Shown here one piece after another: positions 1 through 4,935 of a DNA stretch of 5,768 nt. Source of the DNA: Clostridia bacterium (GTDB lineage: Bacteria; Bacillota; Clostridia; Oscillospirales; Acutalibacteraceae). The stretch is from positions 1 through 5,768 of the forward strand of contig CAAFXF010000049.1 of the NCBI GenBank assembly GCA_900766895.1, in the 5' to 3' direction. A program made the translations under genes and the position numbers. Position 1 is the stretch's first letter; the number at the start of each line of letters is the position of its first letter. The notes beneath the pieces are model-generated. The model did no database searches. It was given only the letters and a program-made list of their open reading frames with translations, and was not told the origin of the DNA.

Positions 1-28
1 CTCGACTGAGCAAAAGGCGAAAAACGCC

Positions 29-63
29 AAAAGCAGATTGAACTCGATGTTCAATCTGCTTTT
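29..63 (+). terminator. Strong hairpin, probable terminator of an upstream gene
   Basis: A perfect 15-base inverted repeat (29-43 with 49-63) leaves a 5-base loop (44-48). The core arm is GCAGATTGAAC and it is flanked by AAAA on the left and TTTT on the right, so it could work as a rho-independent terminator in either direction, although the T run is short. A smaller hairpin, GGCG-AAAAA-CGCC at 16-28, sits just before it. The gene it would terminate lies outside the window; in many Clostridia spoIVB precedes spo0A, but nothing here identifies it. Confidence 0.7.
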
Positions 64-117
64 ACAATCCCTCCGTCAACACATACGTGTTGCCACCTCC
101 CTTTACACAAGGGAGGC
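64..117. repeat. Dispersed palindromic intergenic repeat
   Basis: This block has two hairpins in a row: AACAC-ATAC-GTGTT (78-91) and CCTCCCTT-TACAC-AAGGGAGG (96-116). The left CCCTCC (69-74) can also pair with GGGAGG (111-116), closing the whole element. I recognise the CCTCCCTTTACACAAGGGAGG type of sequence as a hairpin-rich element found many times between genes in gut Oscillospirales genomes; that rests on memory, not a search. No protein-coding content is seen. It could be a REP/MITE-like element. Only one copy lies in this window, so repetitiveness itself cannot be shown here. Confidence 0.6.
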
Positions 118-173
118 AAAAATCGGTTAATTATTATATTTGGCGTGGTTCAGTCCACTTTATCGACAGTCTG

Positions 174-201
174 GGGCACTGAATGAAAACAGTGTCCTTT
201 T
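174..201 (+). terminator. Hairpin with T run, probable terminator or end of repeat region
   Basis: GGGCACTG (174-181) pairs with CAGTGTCC (190-197), including one G-T pair, around an 8-base loop. TTTT follows at 198-201. TTCAGT at 149-154 could instead pair with ACTGAA at 178-183, which would break the terminator stem, so an alternative fold exists. It lies between the dispersed repeat and the spo0A promoter and would insulate spo0A from upstream transcription. Confidence 0.5.
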
Positions 202-212
202 AATTTACATAC

Positions 213-219
213 TGTCGAA
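213..219 (+). promoter_or_regulatory. 0A box (Spo0A binding site) upstream of spo0A
   Basis: TGTCGAA is an exact match to the 0A-box heptamer bound by phosphorylated Spo0A. It lies about 84 bases upstream of the predicted spo0A transcription start and 8 bases before the first palindrome. A one-mismatch relative, TATCGACA (161-168, opposite orientation), lies further upstream. Spo0A autoregulation is well known in Bacillus and Clostridium; here it is inferred from the match and position. Confidence 0.55.
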
Positions 220-227
220 GATAATCG

Positions 228-248
228 AATGTGAAAAATTTTCACATT
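228..248. promoter_or_regulatory. Palindromic operator 1 upstream of spo0A (GlnR/TnrA-box pattern)
   Basis: A perfect palindrome with 10-base arms (228-237 and 239-248) around a central A. Its core reads TGTGA-N7-TCACA (230-246), which satisfies the published GlnR/TnrA consensus TGTNA-N7-TNACA. It is centred about 62 bases before the predicted transcription start. The N7 gap is one base longer than a CRP site (TGTGA-N6-TCACA), and TGTGAA-N5-TTCACA is one base longer than a Rex site. The identity of the regulator is inference. Confidence 0.6.
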
Positions 249-264
249 GATTTTCAAAAAATAC

Positions 265-293
265 TTGCATTATATCTGTATTTATGCTAATAT
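265..293 (+). promoter_or_regulatory. Predicted vegetative promoter of spo0A
   Basis: A -35 of TTGCAT (265-270) and a -10 of TAATAT (288-293) are 17 bases apart, and the -10 is preceded by TG at 285-286 (extended -10). Transcription would start near position 300, giving a leader of about 59 bases. Each hexamer is imperfect, so the extended -10 carries weight. The two palindromes lie on either side of this promoter. A convincing sigma-H promoter was not found, although ATCGAAT (224-230) resembles a sigma-H -10. Confidence 0.55.
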
Positions 294-304
294 TTGGAAC
301 GACA

Positions 305-325
305 AATGTGAAAATTATTCACATC
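305..325. promoter_or_regulatory. Palindromic operator 2 just after the spo0A start site
   Basis: Near copy of operator 1, with core TGTGA-N7-TCACA at 307-323. Its centre (315) is 77 bases from that of operator 1 (238). It would cover roughly +5 to +25 of the spo0A transcript, a position typical of repression. The outer symmetry is less perfect than in operator 1, but both conserved pentamers and the 7-base gap are identical. Confidence 0.6.
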
Positions 326-358
326 TTGTAGAAAAAATTTTATACGATAGGAGCAAAT

Positions 359-1132
359 ATGATGAACGATGTAATGAAGGTTTTGATTGCTGATGATACA
401 GCATCCTTTGGCATAGAATGTCAAAAGGAATTAAAGCAGTACGGCTTTGAATCAATGCTTGCAAAAAAGGATGGCAGACGGGTTTTGGAGCTTGTCGAGG
501 GACAACATTTTGATGTTGTGATTATGGACATATTTATGAGTGGTGTTGACGGTATCGAGGTGCTTGAGCATATTAACGAAAATGTGTCGCAAAAGCCGGT
601 TGTTGTTGTGCTTTCGCCGATTGACAGCGAGGAGTTTGAAAAGCAAATTATCAATGCCGGAGCGGATTATTATTTTATCAAGCCTGTCAGCCCGACTCTT
701 GTTGCAAAGAGGGTGGAGGCTCTTGCAAGGTGGAGAATAAAGCGAGATAACAAAACAGGCACAATCACAAGGGATATGGATGTTGTAATTTCCGATATTA
801 TGCGACAGATAGGAGTTCCTGCTCACATTAAGGGCTATCAGTATTTGCGTACGGCAATTGAACTATGCATAAATGACAGAGAAATGCTTGAGTCGGTTAC
901 AAAGCTTCTTTATCCCACAATAGCAAAGATGTATTCAACAACATCATCAAGGGTTGAAAGAGCAATTCGTCACGCCATTGAGGTTGCTTGGGACAGAGGC
1001 GATGTTGACGTGCTTTCATCATACTTTGGCTACACCATTCAGTCTGACAGAGGTAAGCCTACAAACAGTGAGTTTATTGCAATGATTTCCGACAGAATTA
1101 AGCTTTCAATGCGAAGCAGTAGGGCAATTTGA
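359..1132 (+). CDS. spo0A: Sporulation master response regulator Spo0A
   Basis: Cytoplasmic response regulator that, when phosphorylated, binds 0A boxes and switches on sporulation and related stationary-phase genes. Residues about 6-120 are a receiver domain with the acidic pair D12/D13, phosphoacceptor D57 (in VVIMDIFMSGVDG), S86 at the switch Ser/Thr position and K108. A variable linker follows. Residues about 140-251 are the Spo0A-specific DNA-binding domain, recognisable from IGVPAHIKGYQYLRTAI (151-167), LLYPTIAKMY (183-192) and the recognition-helix region TSSRVERAIRHAIEVAW (195-211). At 257 residues it is close to the usual 260-270, so it appears complete. AGGAG (349-353) lies 5 bases before the ATG at 359 and 8 before the adjacent ATG at 362, so either may be used. 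No terminator follows, so read-through into the phosphatase gene is possible. Confidence 0.97.
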   Translation: MMNDVMKVLIADDTASFGIECQKELKQYGFESMLAKKDGRRVLELVEGQHFDVVIMDIFMSGVDGIEVLEHINENVSQKPVVVVLSPIDSEEFEKQIINAGADYYFIKPVSPTLVAKRVEALARWRIKRDNKTGTITRDMDVVISDIMRQIGVPAHIKGYQYLRTAIELCINDREMLESVTKLLYPTIAKMYSTTSSRVERAIRHAIEVAWDRGDVDVLSSYFGYTIQSDRGKPTNSEFIAMISDRIKLSMRSSRAI

Positions 1133-1134
1133 TG

Positions 1135-1163
1135 TTTACAATTACTCAATAATGTTATATAAT
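1135..1163 (+). promoter_or_regulatory. Predicted promoter of the histidine phosphatase gene
   Basis: TTTACA (1135-1140) and a perfect TATAAT (1158-1163) are separated by 17 bases. Transcription would start near 1170, only a few bases before the ribosome binding site, giving an unusually short leader of about 15 bases. Confidence 0.6.
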
Positions 1164-1179
1164 CACCCCAAGAGGTGAT
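1162..1179 (+). promoter_or_regulatory. Hairpin enclosing the ribosome binding site of the phosphatase gene
   Basis: ATCACC (1162-1167) pairs with GGTGAT (1174-1179) around a 6-base loop. The right arm contains the Shine-Dalgarno sequence AGGTGA (1173-1178) used 6 bases before the TTG start. A read-through message from spo0A would contain both arms, while a transcript starting near 1170 would lack the left arm. The same dyad could alternatively be a protein-binding site. Confidence 0.4.
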
Positions 1180-1184
1180 GAGCT

Positions 1185-1901
1185 TTGAGGTTTATTATTG
1201 TGCGTCACGGCGATCCGGATTATTCAATAGATTCTCTTACCGAAAAAGGCTGGCGCGAGGCAGAGCTTTTGTCACAAAGGCTAATCAAGCTTGATGTAAA
1301 GGAGTTTTATTGCTCACCGCTCGGCAGAGCAAAAGACACTGCTTCAAAAACTCTTGAAAAGCTTGACCGCAAGGCAAAGACTTTAATCTGGGCGAGGGAA
1401 TTTGACGGTAAGGTTAAGATGGACGGCAAGCTTAAGGGGGCTTGGGATAAGCTTCCTCGCGAGTGGACAGACAACCCTGATTTTTATATACCGGGGGCTT
1501 GGCTGAAAACCGATTTGATGCAAAGCGGAAATGTTGAAAAACGATACAAAAAGGTTTGCAGGGGTGTTGACAAGCTTCTTGAAAAGCACGGATATGTACA
1601 TAAAAACAATCATTTTGAGGTTGTCAATTCAAACCACGATACGATAGTTTTGTTTTGCCATTTTGGTGTTGAATGTGTTATTCTTTCTCATATTTTCGGA
1701 TGCTCTCCGATGGTGCTGTGGCACAATTTTGTTGCACTGCCGACATCTGTAACTACACTTATCACAGAGGAACGCGAGCAGGGAACTGCAATATTCCGCA
1801 CACAGCAGTTTGGCGACATCAGCCATTTGTACGTGGCAGATGAGGAGCCGGCATTTGCGGCAAGATTTTGCGAGTGCTTTGATGATGACACAAGGCATTG
1901 A
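1185..1901 (+). CDS. Histidine phosphatase family protein (phosphoglycerate-mutase-like)
   Basis: Member of the histidine phosphatase superfamily, which removes phosphate through a phosphohistidine intermediate. The RHG motif at residues 7-9 provides the nucleophile H8 with R7. SPLGRAKDTA (44-53) gives the second conserved Arg, R48. E72 (in WAREFDG) is a likely acid residue, and H159 in CHFG is the second catalytic His. At 238 residues it is longer than a minimal SixA-type enzyme, with extra sequence between about 75 and 150. The start is TTG: an in-frame TGA at 1179-1181 rules out anything further upstream, the RHG motif would be lost with a later start, and AGGTGA lies 6 bases before the TTG. 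The substrate cannot be told from sequence. It follows spo0A by 52 bases with its own promoter. No signal peptide is seen. Confidence 0.88.
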   Translation: MRFIIVRHGDPDYSIDSLTEKGWREAELLSQRLIKLDVKEFYCSPLGRAKDTASKTLEKLDRKAKTLIWAREFDGKVKMDGKLKGAWDKLPREWTDNPDFYIPGAWLKTDLMQSGNVEKRYKKVCRGVDKLLEKHGYVHKNNHFEVVNSNHDTIVLFCHFGVECVILSHIFGCSPMVLWHNFVALPTSVTTLITEEREQGTAIFRTQQFGDISHLYVADEEPAFAARFCECFDDDTRH

Positions 1902-1906
1902 TGCAG

Positions 1907-1935
1907 TTGACTATGCTTTGCTTTTTATGTATAAT
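1907..1935 (+). promoter_or_regulatory. Predicted promoter of the arsR-like gene and LRR gene
   Basis: TTGACT (1907-1912) and TATAAT (1930-1935) are 17 bases apart, near the vegetative consensus. Transcription would begin near 1942, inside the AT-rich dyad described next. It appears to be the only promoter for both the metal sensor and the following secreted protein. Confidence 0.7.
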
Positions 1936-1939
1936 ATAG

Positions 1940-1955
1940 ATAATACATTTATTAT
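1940..1955. promoter_or_regulatory. Candidate ArsR-family operator at the start site
   Basis: ATAATA (1940-1945) and TATTAT (1950-1955) form a perfect dyad with a 4-base spacer, lying just after the -10 and over the predicted transcription start. ArsR/SmtB repressors usually bind AT-rich dyads of this kind at their own promoters. The match is short and in an AT-rich region, so the call rests mostly on position. Confidence 0.4.
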
Positions 1956-1969
1956 GCGGAAGTGATATA

Positions 1970-2344
1970 ATGACGCAGAAAAACGACATACTTACAGAGT
2001 GCTGTGAGGAAGAGTGCATACATAAAAATCTGCTTGACAAGGTAAACGCCCATATGCCTGACGAAATGGAGCTGTATGATTTGTCGGAGCTGTTTAAGGT
2101 TTTCGGCGATTCAACAAGAATAAGGATTTTGTTTGTTTTGTTTGAGGCAGAGGTTTGTGTTTGTGACCTTGCAGAAACTCTAAATATGACTCAATCCGCA
2201 ATATCTCATCAGCTTAAGATACTTAAGCAAAGCAAGCTTGTAAAGAATAGGAGAGAGGGAAAGTCGATTTTTTATTCTCTTGCCGACGAGCATGTGCGAA
2301 CGATAATTGCAATGGGACTTGAGCATATAGAGGAAGAAAAATAA
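1970..2344 (+). CDS. ArsR/SmtB-family metal-responsive repressor (CadC/SmtB-like)
   Basis: Winged-helix repressor that leaves DNA when it binds metal ions. The core runs from LSELFKVFGDSTRIRIL (38-54) through the recognition helix QSAISHQLKIL (75-85) to the wing RREGKSIFYSL (94-104). Two metal sites are visible. The alpha3N (CadC-type, Cd/Pb/Zn) site is suggested by C63 and C65 in EVCVCDLA plus N-terminal C11, C12 and C16. The alpha5 (SmtB/CzrA-type, Zn/Co) site is suggested by D106, H108, H119 and E122, with the same spacing as SmtB. At 124 residues the length is normal. The ribosome binding site is GGAAGTGA (1958-1965). No metal efflux ATPase lies nearby; instead a secreted LRR protein follows after 25 bases without a promoter or terminator between them. 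The metal specificity is inferred as Zn, Cd or Pb. Confidence 0.93.
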   Translation: MTQKNDILTECCEEECIHKNLLDKVNAHMPDEMELYDLSELFKVFGDSTRIRILFVLFEAEVCVCDLAETLNMTQSAISHQLKILKQSKLVKNRREGKSIFYSLADEHVRTIIAMGLEHIEEEK

Positions 2345-2369
2345 ATCTTGATGAATAGAGGTGGTAACA

Positions 2370-4268
2370 ATGAAAAAGCTTTTAAGCTGTGTTTTGGCTG
2401 TGGCTTTGTCAGTTGTTGCCGCCTTTTCTTTTGGCACAACAGCCTGTGCCGAGGACAGCACTCTCGGTACAAGACTGTCAAACAGCAACACCTTTTACAA
2501 GTATGATGCTCAAACAAAAACCCTGTACATAAACGGTAGCGGCGATATGCCTAATTTGTACAACGATTCCAAAAGCATACCTTGGTATGATTGGAGTGCC
2601 GACAGTATTCAAAGTGTTGTTATTCAGGAGGGTATAACCTCTATCGGAAATTATTGCTTTTATCAGGTGTATGCAACCTCTTTTTCTATTCCTCGAAGTG
2701 TAAAGAGAATAGGTCGATATGCACTGTCATGCACAAACAGAGCAACCCAAATTGACCTGCCCTTTGGTGTTGAAAAGATTGATTCCTACGCATTTTACGC
2801 AAGCTCTGCCCTGGGTAGCATAAATATTCCCAATTCCGTAAAGACCATAGGCGAGGCGGCTTTTTATAATTGCTCAAACCTGCAAAGCGTGGTTATACCG
2901 TCAAGCGTAGCTTCAATAGGTAAAAACTGTTTTTACCGTTGTACATCGCTGACCGATGTCACCTTTGCCTCGTTAACACAAAGCACTACTCTCTCGCTTT
3001 ATGCATTTATCGGATGCACTAACTTAAAGAGTGTTAATCTTCCGTCAAATCTTGTTTGCGCCTCGGCATCAATAGGCTACGCAACCGTGTCTTCAAAGGT
3101 AGACGGAGTAACCTTCGGTGTATTTAAGGACTCGTCGTCGTACTACTATGCTCTGGACAATGGCTTTGATTATGTGTTGCTTGATGCTGTTCCTGTTGAG
3201 TGCGGTGTTGCATATACAAACACATTTAACGACAGCAACATAAATGACGAGTTTCATTATACCTTTACTCCTGTCATAACGCAGGAATATACAATTTATT
3301 CTGTCGGCGGATGTGATACATACGCAAGACTTTACCGTGATGGAGAACTTATTGCCGAAAACGATGATATAGACCAAACTCAAAACGGATTTTGTATTAA
3401 GACATTGCTTGAAGCCGGTATAAGCTATGACATTTATGTTTCGTCTGTAAAAATGACAGGCACATATACTCTGTATGCTTATCCTGCACAAATAACAGGC
3501 TTTGGCGTTTATTCGGGCAGTATCACTAAAAACGCGTCTGACGGAAATCTTATAGGTAAAATCAGGGTGTTTGAAATAAACGAGTCTATGTTTGAGGATT
3601 TTATTTTGGATTTGTCGTTCGCTGACGGCACTACCGTAAGTGCGTACTACTGTCCGTACCTTGCCGGTGAGCACCTTGATTATGTGGACAATCAGTATGA
3701 GGAGCCTTTTGCCTGCGGAAGAAACGATGCTCTCCTCACTCTTGGAGAGCTGAGTGCAAAGTATGATTTTGTTGTTGAGCACAGCTATGCTCAAAAAGAG
3801 GTTGCACCAACCGAGGATGATGACGGCTATACCTTAAATTACTGCATAAACTGTGATGATAGCTTTAAGGATAATTTTGTCGCTACAACATCATTTATCG
3901 TAACAGGCAGATGTGTTATGGATGAAAACGATTTTGGCGCTCACCCAAATAACGTTGCGTATCCACACGTTTATATTACGGTTGACGGCAGAAGGTACGA
4001 TGTTAATCCTGACGGCACGTGGGCTATCAGAACCTTTGAGGATTGCTACATAACCTTTAACAATCTTTACGGGGGCAATGCTGTCAAAAGGGTGCTTGTG
4101 TCTGAAAACGGAAGCTATGATTTTGGCGTGATAGCACTTGAGGGCTACGATTTGAATAAGGACGGCTATGTCAATGCCAAGGATTATGTTATTTATTACA
4201 AATATAACAGGGATAGACTTGGTGAGGATTATTGGCAGTTCGGCGACAATTTTTTGATATGGCAATAG
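2370..4268 (+). CDS. Secreted BspA-like leucine-rich-repeat protein with PPC-like domain and dockerin-like tail
   Basis: The start is taken at ATG 2370 (632 residues), because AGAGGTGG (2357-2364) is its ribosome binding site; the in-frame GTG at 2361 lies within that site. Residues 1-27 are a signal peptide with a cleavage site after ACA; there is no lipobox. Residues about 80-228 hold around six BspA/TpLRR repeats with the IPxSVxxIGxxAFxxC pattern. About 281-371 resembles a bacterial pre-peptidase C-terminal (PPC) beta domain. About 471-500 resembles the HxY...GY...CxxC module common in surface proteins of gut Clostridia (H471, C492, C495). The C-terminus carries one clear dockerin-type calcium loop, DLNKDGYVNAKD (594-605). 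A second loop is not convincing, and there is no LPxTG or transmembrane anchor. It is probably exported and may attach to a cohesin partner or act in adhesion. No catalytic motif is seen. It is probably co-transcribed with the ArsR-type sensor. Confidence 0.85.
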   Translation: MKKLLSCVLAVALSVVAAFSFGTTACAEDSTLGTRLSNSNTFYKYDAQTKTLYINGSGDMPNLYNDSKSIPWYDWSADSIQSVVIQEGITSIGNYCFYQVYATSFSIPRSVKRIGRYALSCTNRATQIDLPFGVEKIDSYAFYASSALGSINIPNSVKTIGEAAFYNCSNLQSVVIPSSVASIGKNCFYRCTSLTDVTFASLTQSTTLSLYAFIGCTNLKSVNLPSNLVCASASIGYATVSSKVDGVTFGVFKDSSSYYYALDNGFDYVLLDAVPVECGVAYTNTFNDSNINDEFHYTFTPVITQEYTIYSVGGCDTYARLYRDGELIAENDDIDQTQNGFCIKTLLEAGISYDIYVSSVKMTGTYTLYAYPAQITGFGVYSGSITKNASDGNLIGKIRVFEINESMFEDFILDLSFADGTTVSAYYCPYLAGEHLDYVDNQYEEPFACGRNDALLTLGELSAKYDFVVEHSYAQKEVAPTEDDDGYTLNYCINCDDSFKDNFVATTSFIVTGRCVMDENDFGAHPNNVAYPHVYITVDGRRYDVNPDGTWAIRTFEDCYITFNNLYGGNAVKRVLVSENGSYDFGVIALEGYDLNKDGYVNAKDYVIYYKYNRDRLGEDYWQFGDNFLIWQ

Positions 4269-4304
4269 TATTACGGAGCATTTTTGATGTTCCGTAATAT
4301 TTTT
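4269..4304 (+). terminator. Rho-independent terminator after the LRR gene
   Basis: A 13-base-pair stem (4269-4281 with 4287-4299, one G-T pair) with a 5-base loop is followed by TTTTT (4300-4304). The stem begins at the first base after the TAG stop. It closes the sensor-LRR unit and separates it from the purine genes. Confidence 0.9.
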
Positions 4305-4325
4305 ATATATTATAATATATAATAC

Positions 4326-4354
4326 TTGAAATAACGGACTGAACATATTATAAT
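4326..4354 (+). promoter_or_regulatory. Predicted promoter of the purE-purM operon
   Basis: TTGAAA (4326-4331) and TATAAT (4349-4354) are 17 bases apart. Transcription would start near 4361, leaving a leader of about 57 bases. The leader is too short for a purine riboswitch with an expression platform, and none of the conserved riboswitch core is visible. The surroundings are very AT-rich, so other -10-like hexamers exist (for example 4311-4316). Confidence 0.7.
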
Positions 4355-4376
4355 ATTAATATTTAATATGGAAAAA

Positions 4377-4401
4377 TATGTCGTAAGCCAAATTCGACAT
4401 A
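4377..4401. promoter_or_regulatory. Leader hairpin containing an exact 0A-box heptamer before purE
   Basis: TATGTCG (4377-4383) and CGACATA (4395-4401) form a perfect 7-base-pair stem with an 11-base loop, ending 1 base before the ribosome binding site GGAAAGGA (4403-4410). TTCGACA (4393-4399) is an exact 0A box read on the minus strand. The central CGAA also recalls the core of a PurR PurBox, but the flanks match that consensus poorly. It could be a protein-binding dyad or an RNA hairpin affecting translation. Confidence 0.4.
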
Positions 4402-4417
4402 CGGAAAGGACATTTTT

Positions 4418-4915
4418 ATGAAAAAGGTTGCAATCATTATGGGCTCGGACAGCGATTTGCCAATCGTTACTCCTGCCATAAAACAGCTTAAGGATTTGGG
4501 TATTGAAACAGAGGTTAGAGTTATGTCTGCTCACCGTACTCCCGAGGCTGCTCACGAGTTTTCAAAAAACGCAATAGATAACGGCTTTGGTGTTATTATT
4601 GCGGCGGCAGGTATGGCTGCTCATCTTGGCGGTGTTTTGGCTGCATCAACAACTCTTCCTGTTATAGGCATCCCATGCTCTGCAAAGGTGCTTGACGGTA
4701 TGGATGCAATGCTTGCAACTGTTATGATGCCTCCCGGAATACCTGTTGCCACAGTTGGCGTAAATGCTGCCAAAAATGCGGCTCTGCTCGCAGCAGAGAT
4801 TTTGGCAGTAGGTGATGATGAGCTTATGAATAAGCTTGTGTCAATGCGCAAGGATATGGCAAAGCAGGTTGAGGAAAAGGACAGGGCACTTCAGGAAAAA
4901 TTAAAGGAAATATAA
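4418..4915 (+). CDS. purE: N5-carboxyaminoimidazole ribonucleotide mutase PurE (class I)
   Basis: Cytoplasmic enzyme of de novo purine synthesis that converts N5-CAIR to CAIR. The N-terminal GSDSD (9-13, with S10 and D13), SAHRTP (37-42, with H39 and R40) and AGMAAHLGG (64-72, with H69) are the class I PurE active-site motifs. The AAHL form separates it from class II AIR carboxylases. At 165 residues it is a normal length and appears complete, with a charged helical tail from about 140. ATG 4418 lies 7 bases after GGAAAGGA. It is the first gene after its promoter, and purM follows after 20 bases. A separate PurK would normally supply N5-CAIR; none is in view. Confidence 0.96.
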   Translation: MKKVAIIMGSDSDLPIVTPAIKQLKDLGIETEVRVMSAHRTPEAAHEFSKNAIDNGFGVIIAAAGMAAHLGGVLAASTTLPVIGIPCSAKVLDGMDAMLATVMMPPGIPVATVGVNAAKNAALLAAEILAVGDDELMNKLVSMRKDMAKQVEEKDRALQEKLKEI

Positions 4916-4935
4916 CCGTTTAGGAGGATATTGTT

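Noticed and set aside
2..130. Reading frame open from the window edge (frame 2), possibly the end of an upstream gene
   Set aside because: It runs through the terminator-like hairpin and the dispersed repeat, and its translation shows no recognisable pattern. The other two forward frames stop early (TGA at 7-9 and 39-41), so an upstream gene ending at position 9 is possible but cannot be supported.
203..230. Sigma-H promoter for spo0A
   Set aside because: ATCGAAT (224-230) fits a sigma-H -10, but no AGGA-type -35 lies at the right distance upstream.
228..325. CRP/FNR or Rex binding sites
   Set aside because: Both palindromes have spacing one base longer than CRP (TGTGA-N6-TCACA) and Rex (TGTGAA-N4-TTCACA) sites, consistently in both copies.
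2361..2369. GTG start three codons upstream for the LRR protein
   Set aside because: The GTG lies inside the ribosome binding site AGAGGTGG that serves the ATG at 2370; the MKK start also gives a standard signal peptide.
3729..3750. GCTCTCC/GGAGAGC hairpin within the LRR gene
   Set aside because: It has no T run, encodes ordinary protein sequence in a continuing frame, and is probably incidental.
3093..3794. Long open frame on the minus strand inside the LRR gene
   Set aside because: It lies fully opposite a well-supported gene with signal peptide and repeats, shows no domain or plausible ribosome binding site, and reads like an antisense shadow.
4361..4417. Purine riboswitch in the purE leader
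   Set aside because: The leader is about 57 bases, and the conserved purine aptamer core (such as the TTTCTACC element) is absent.
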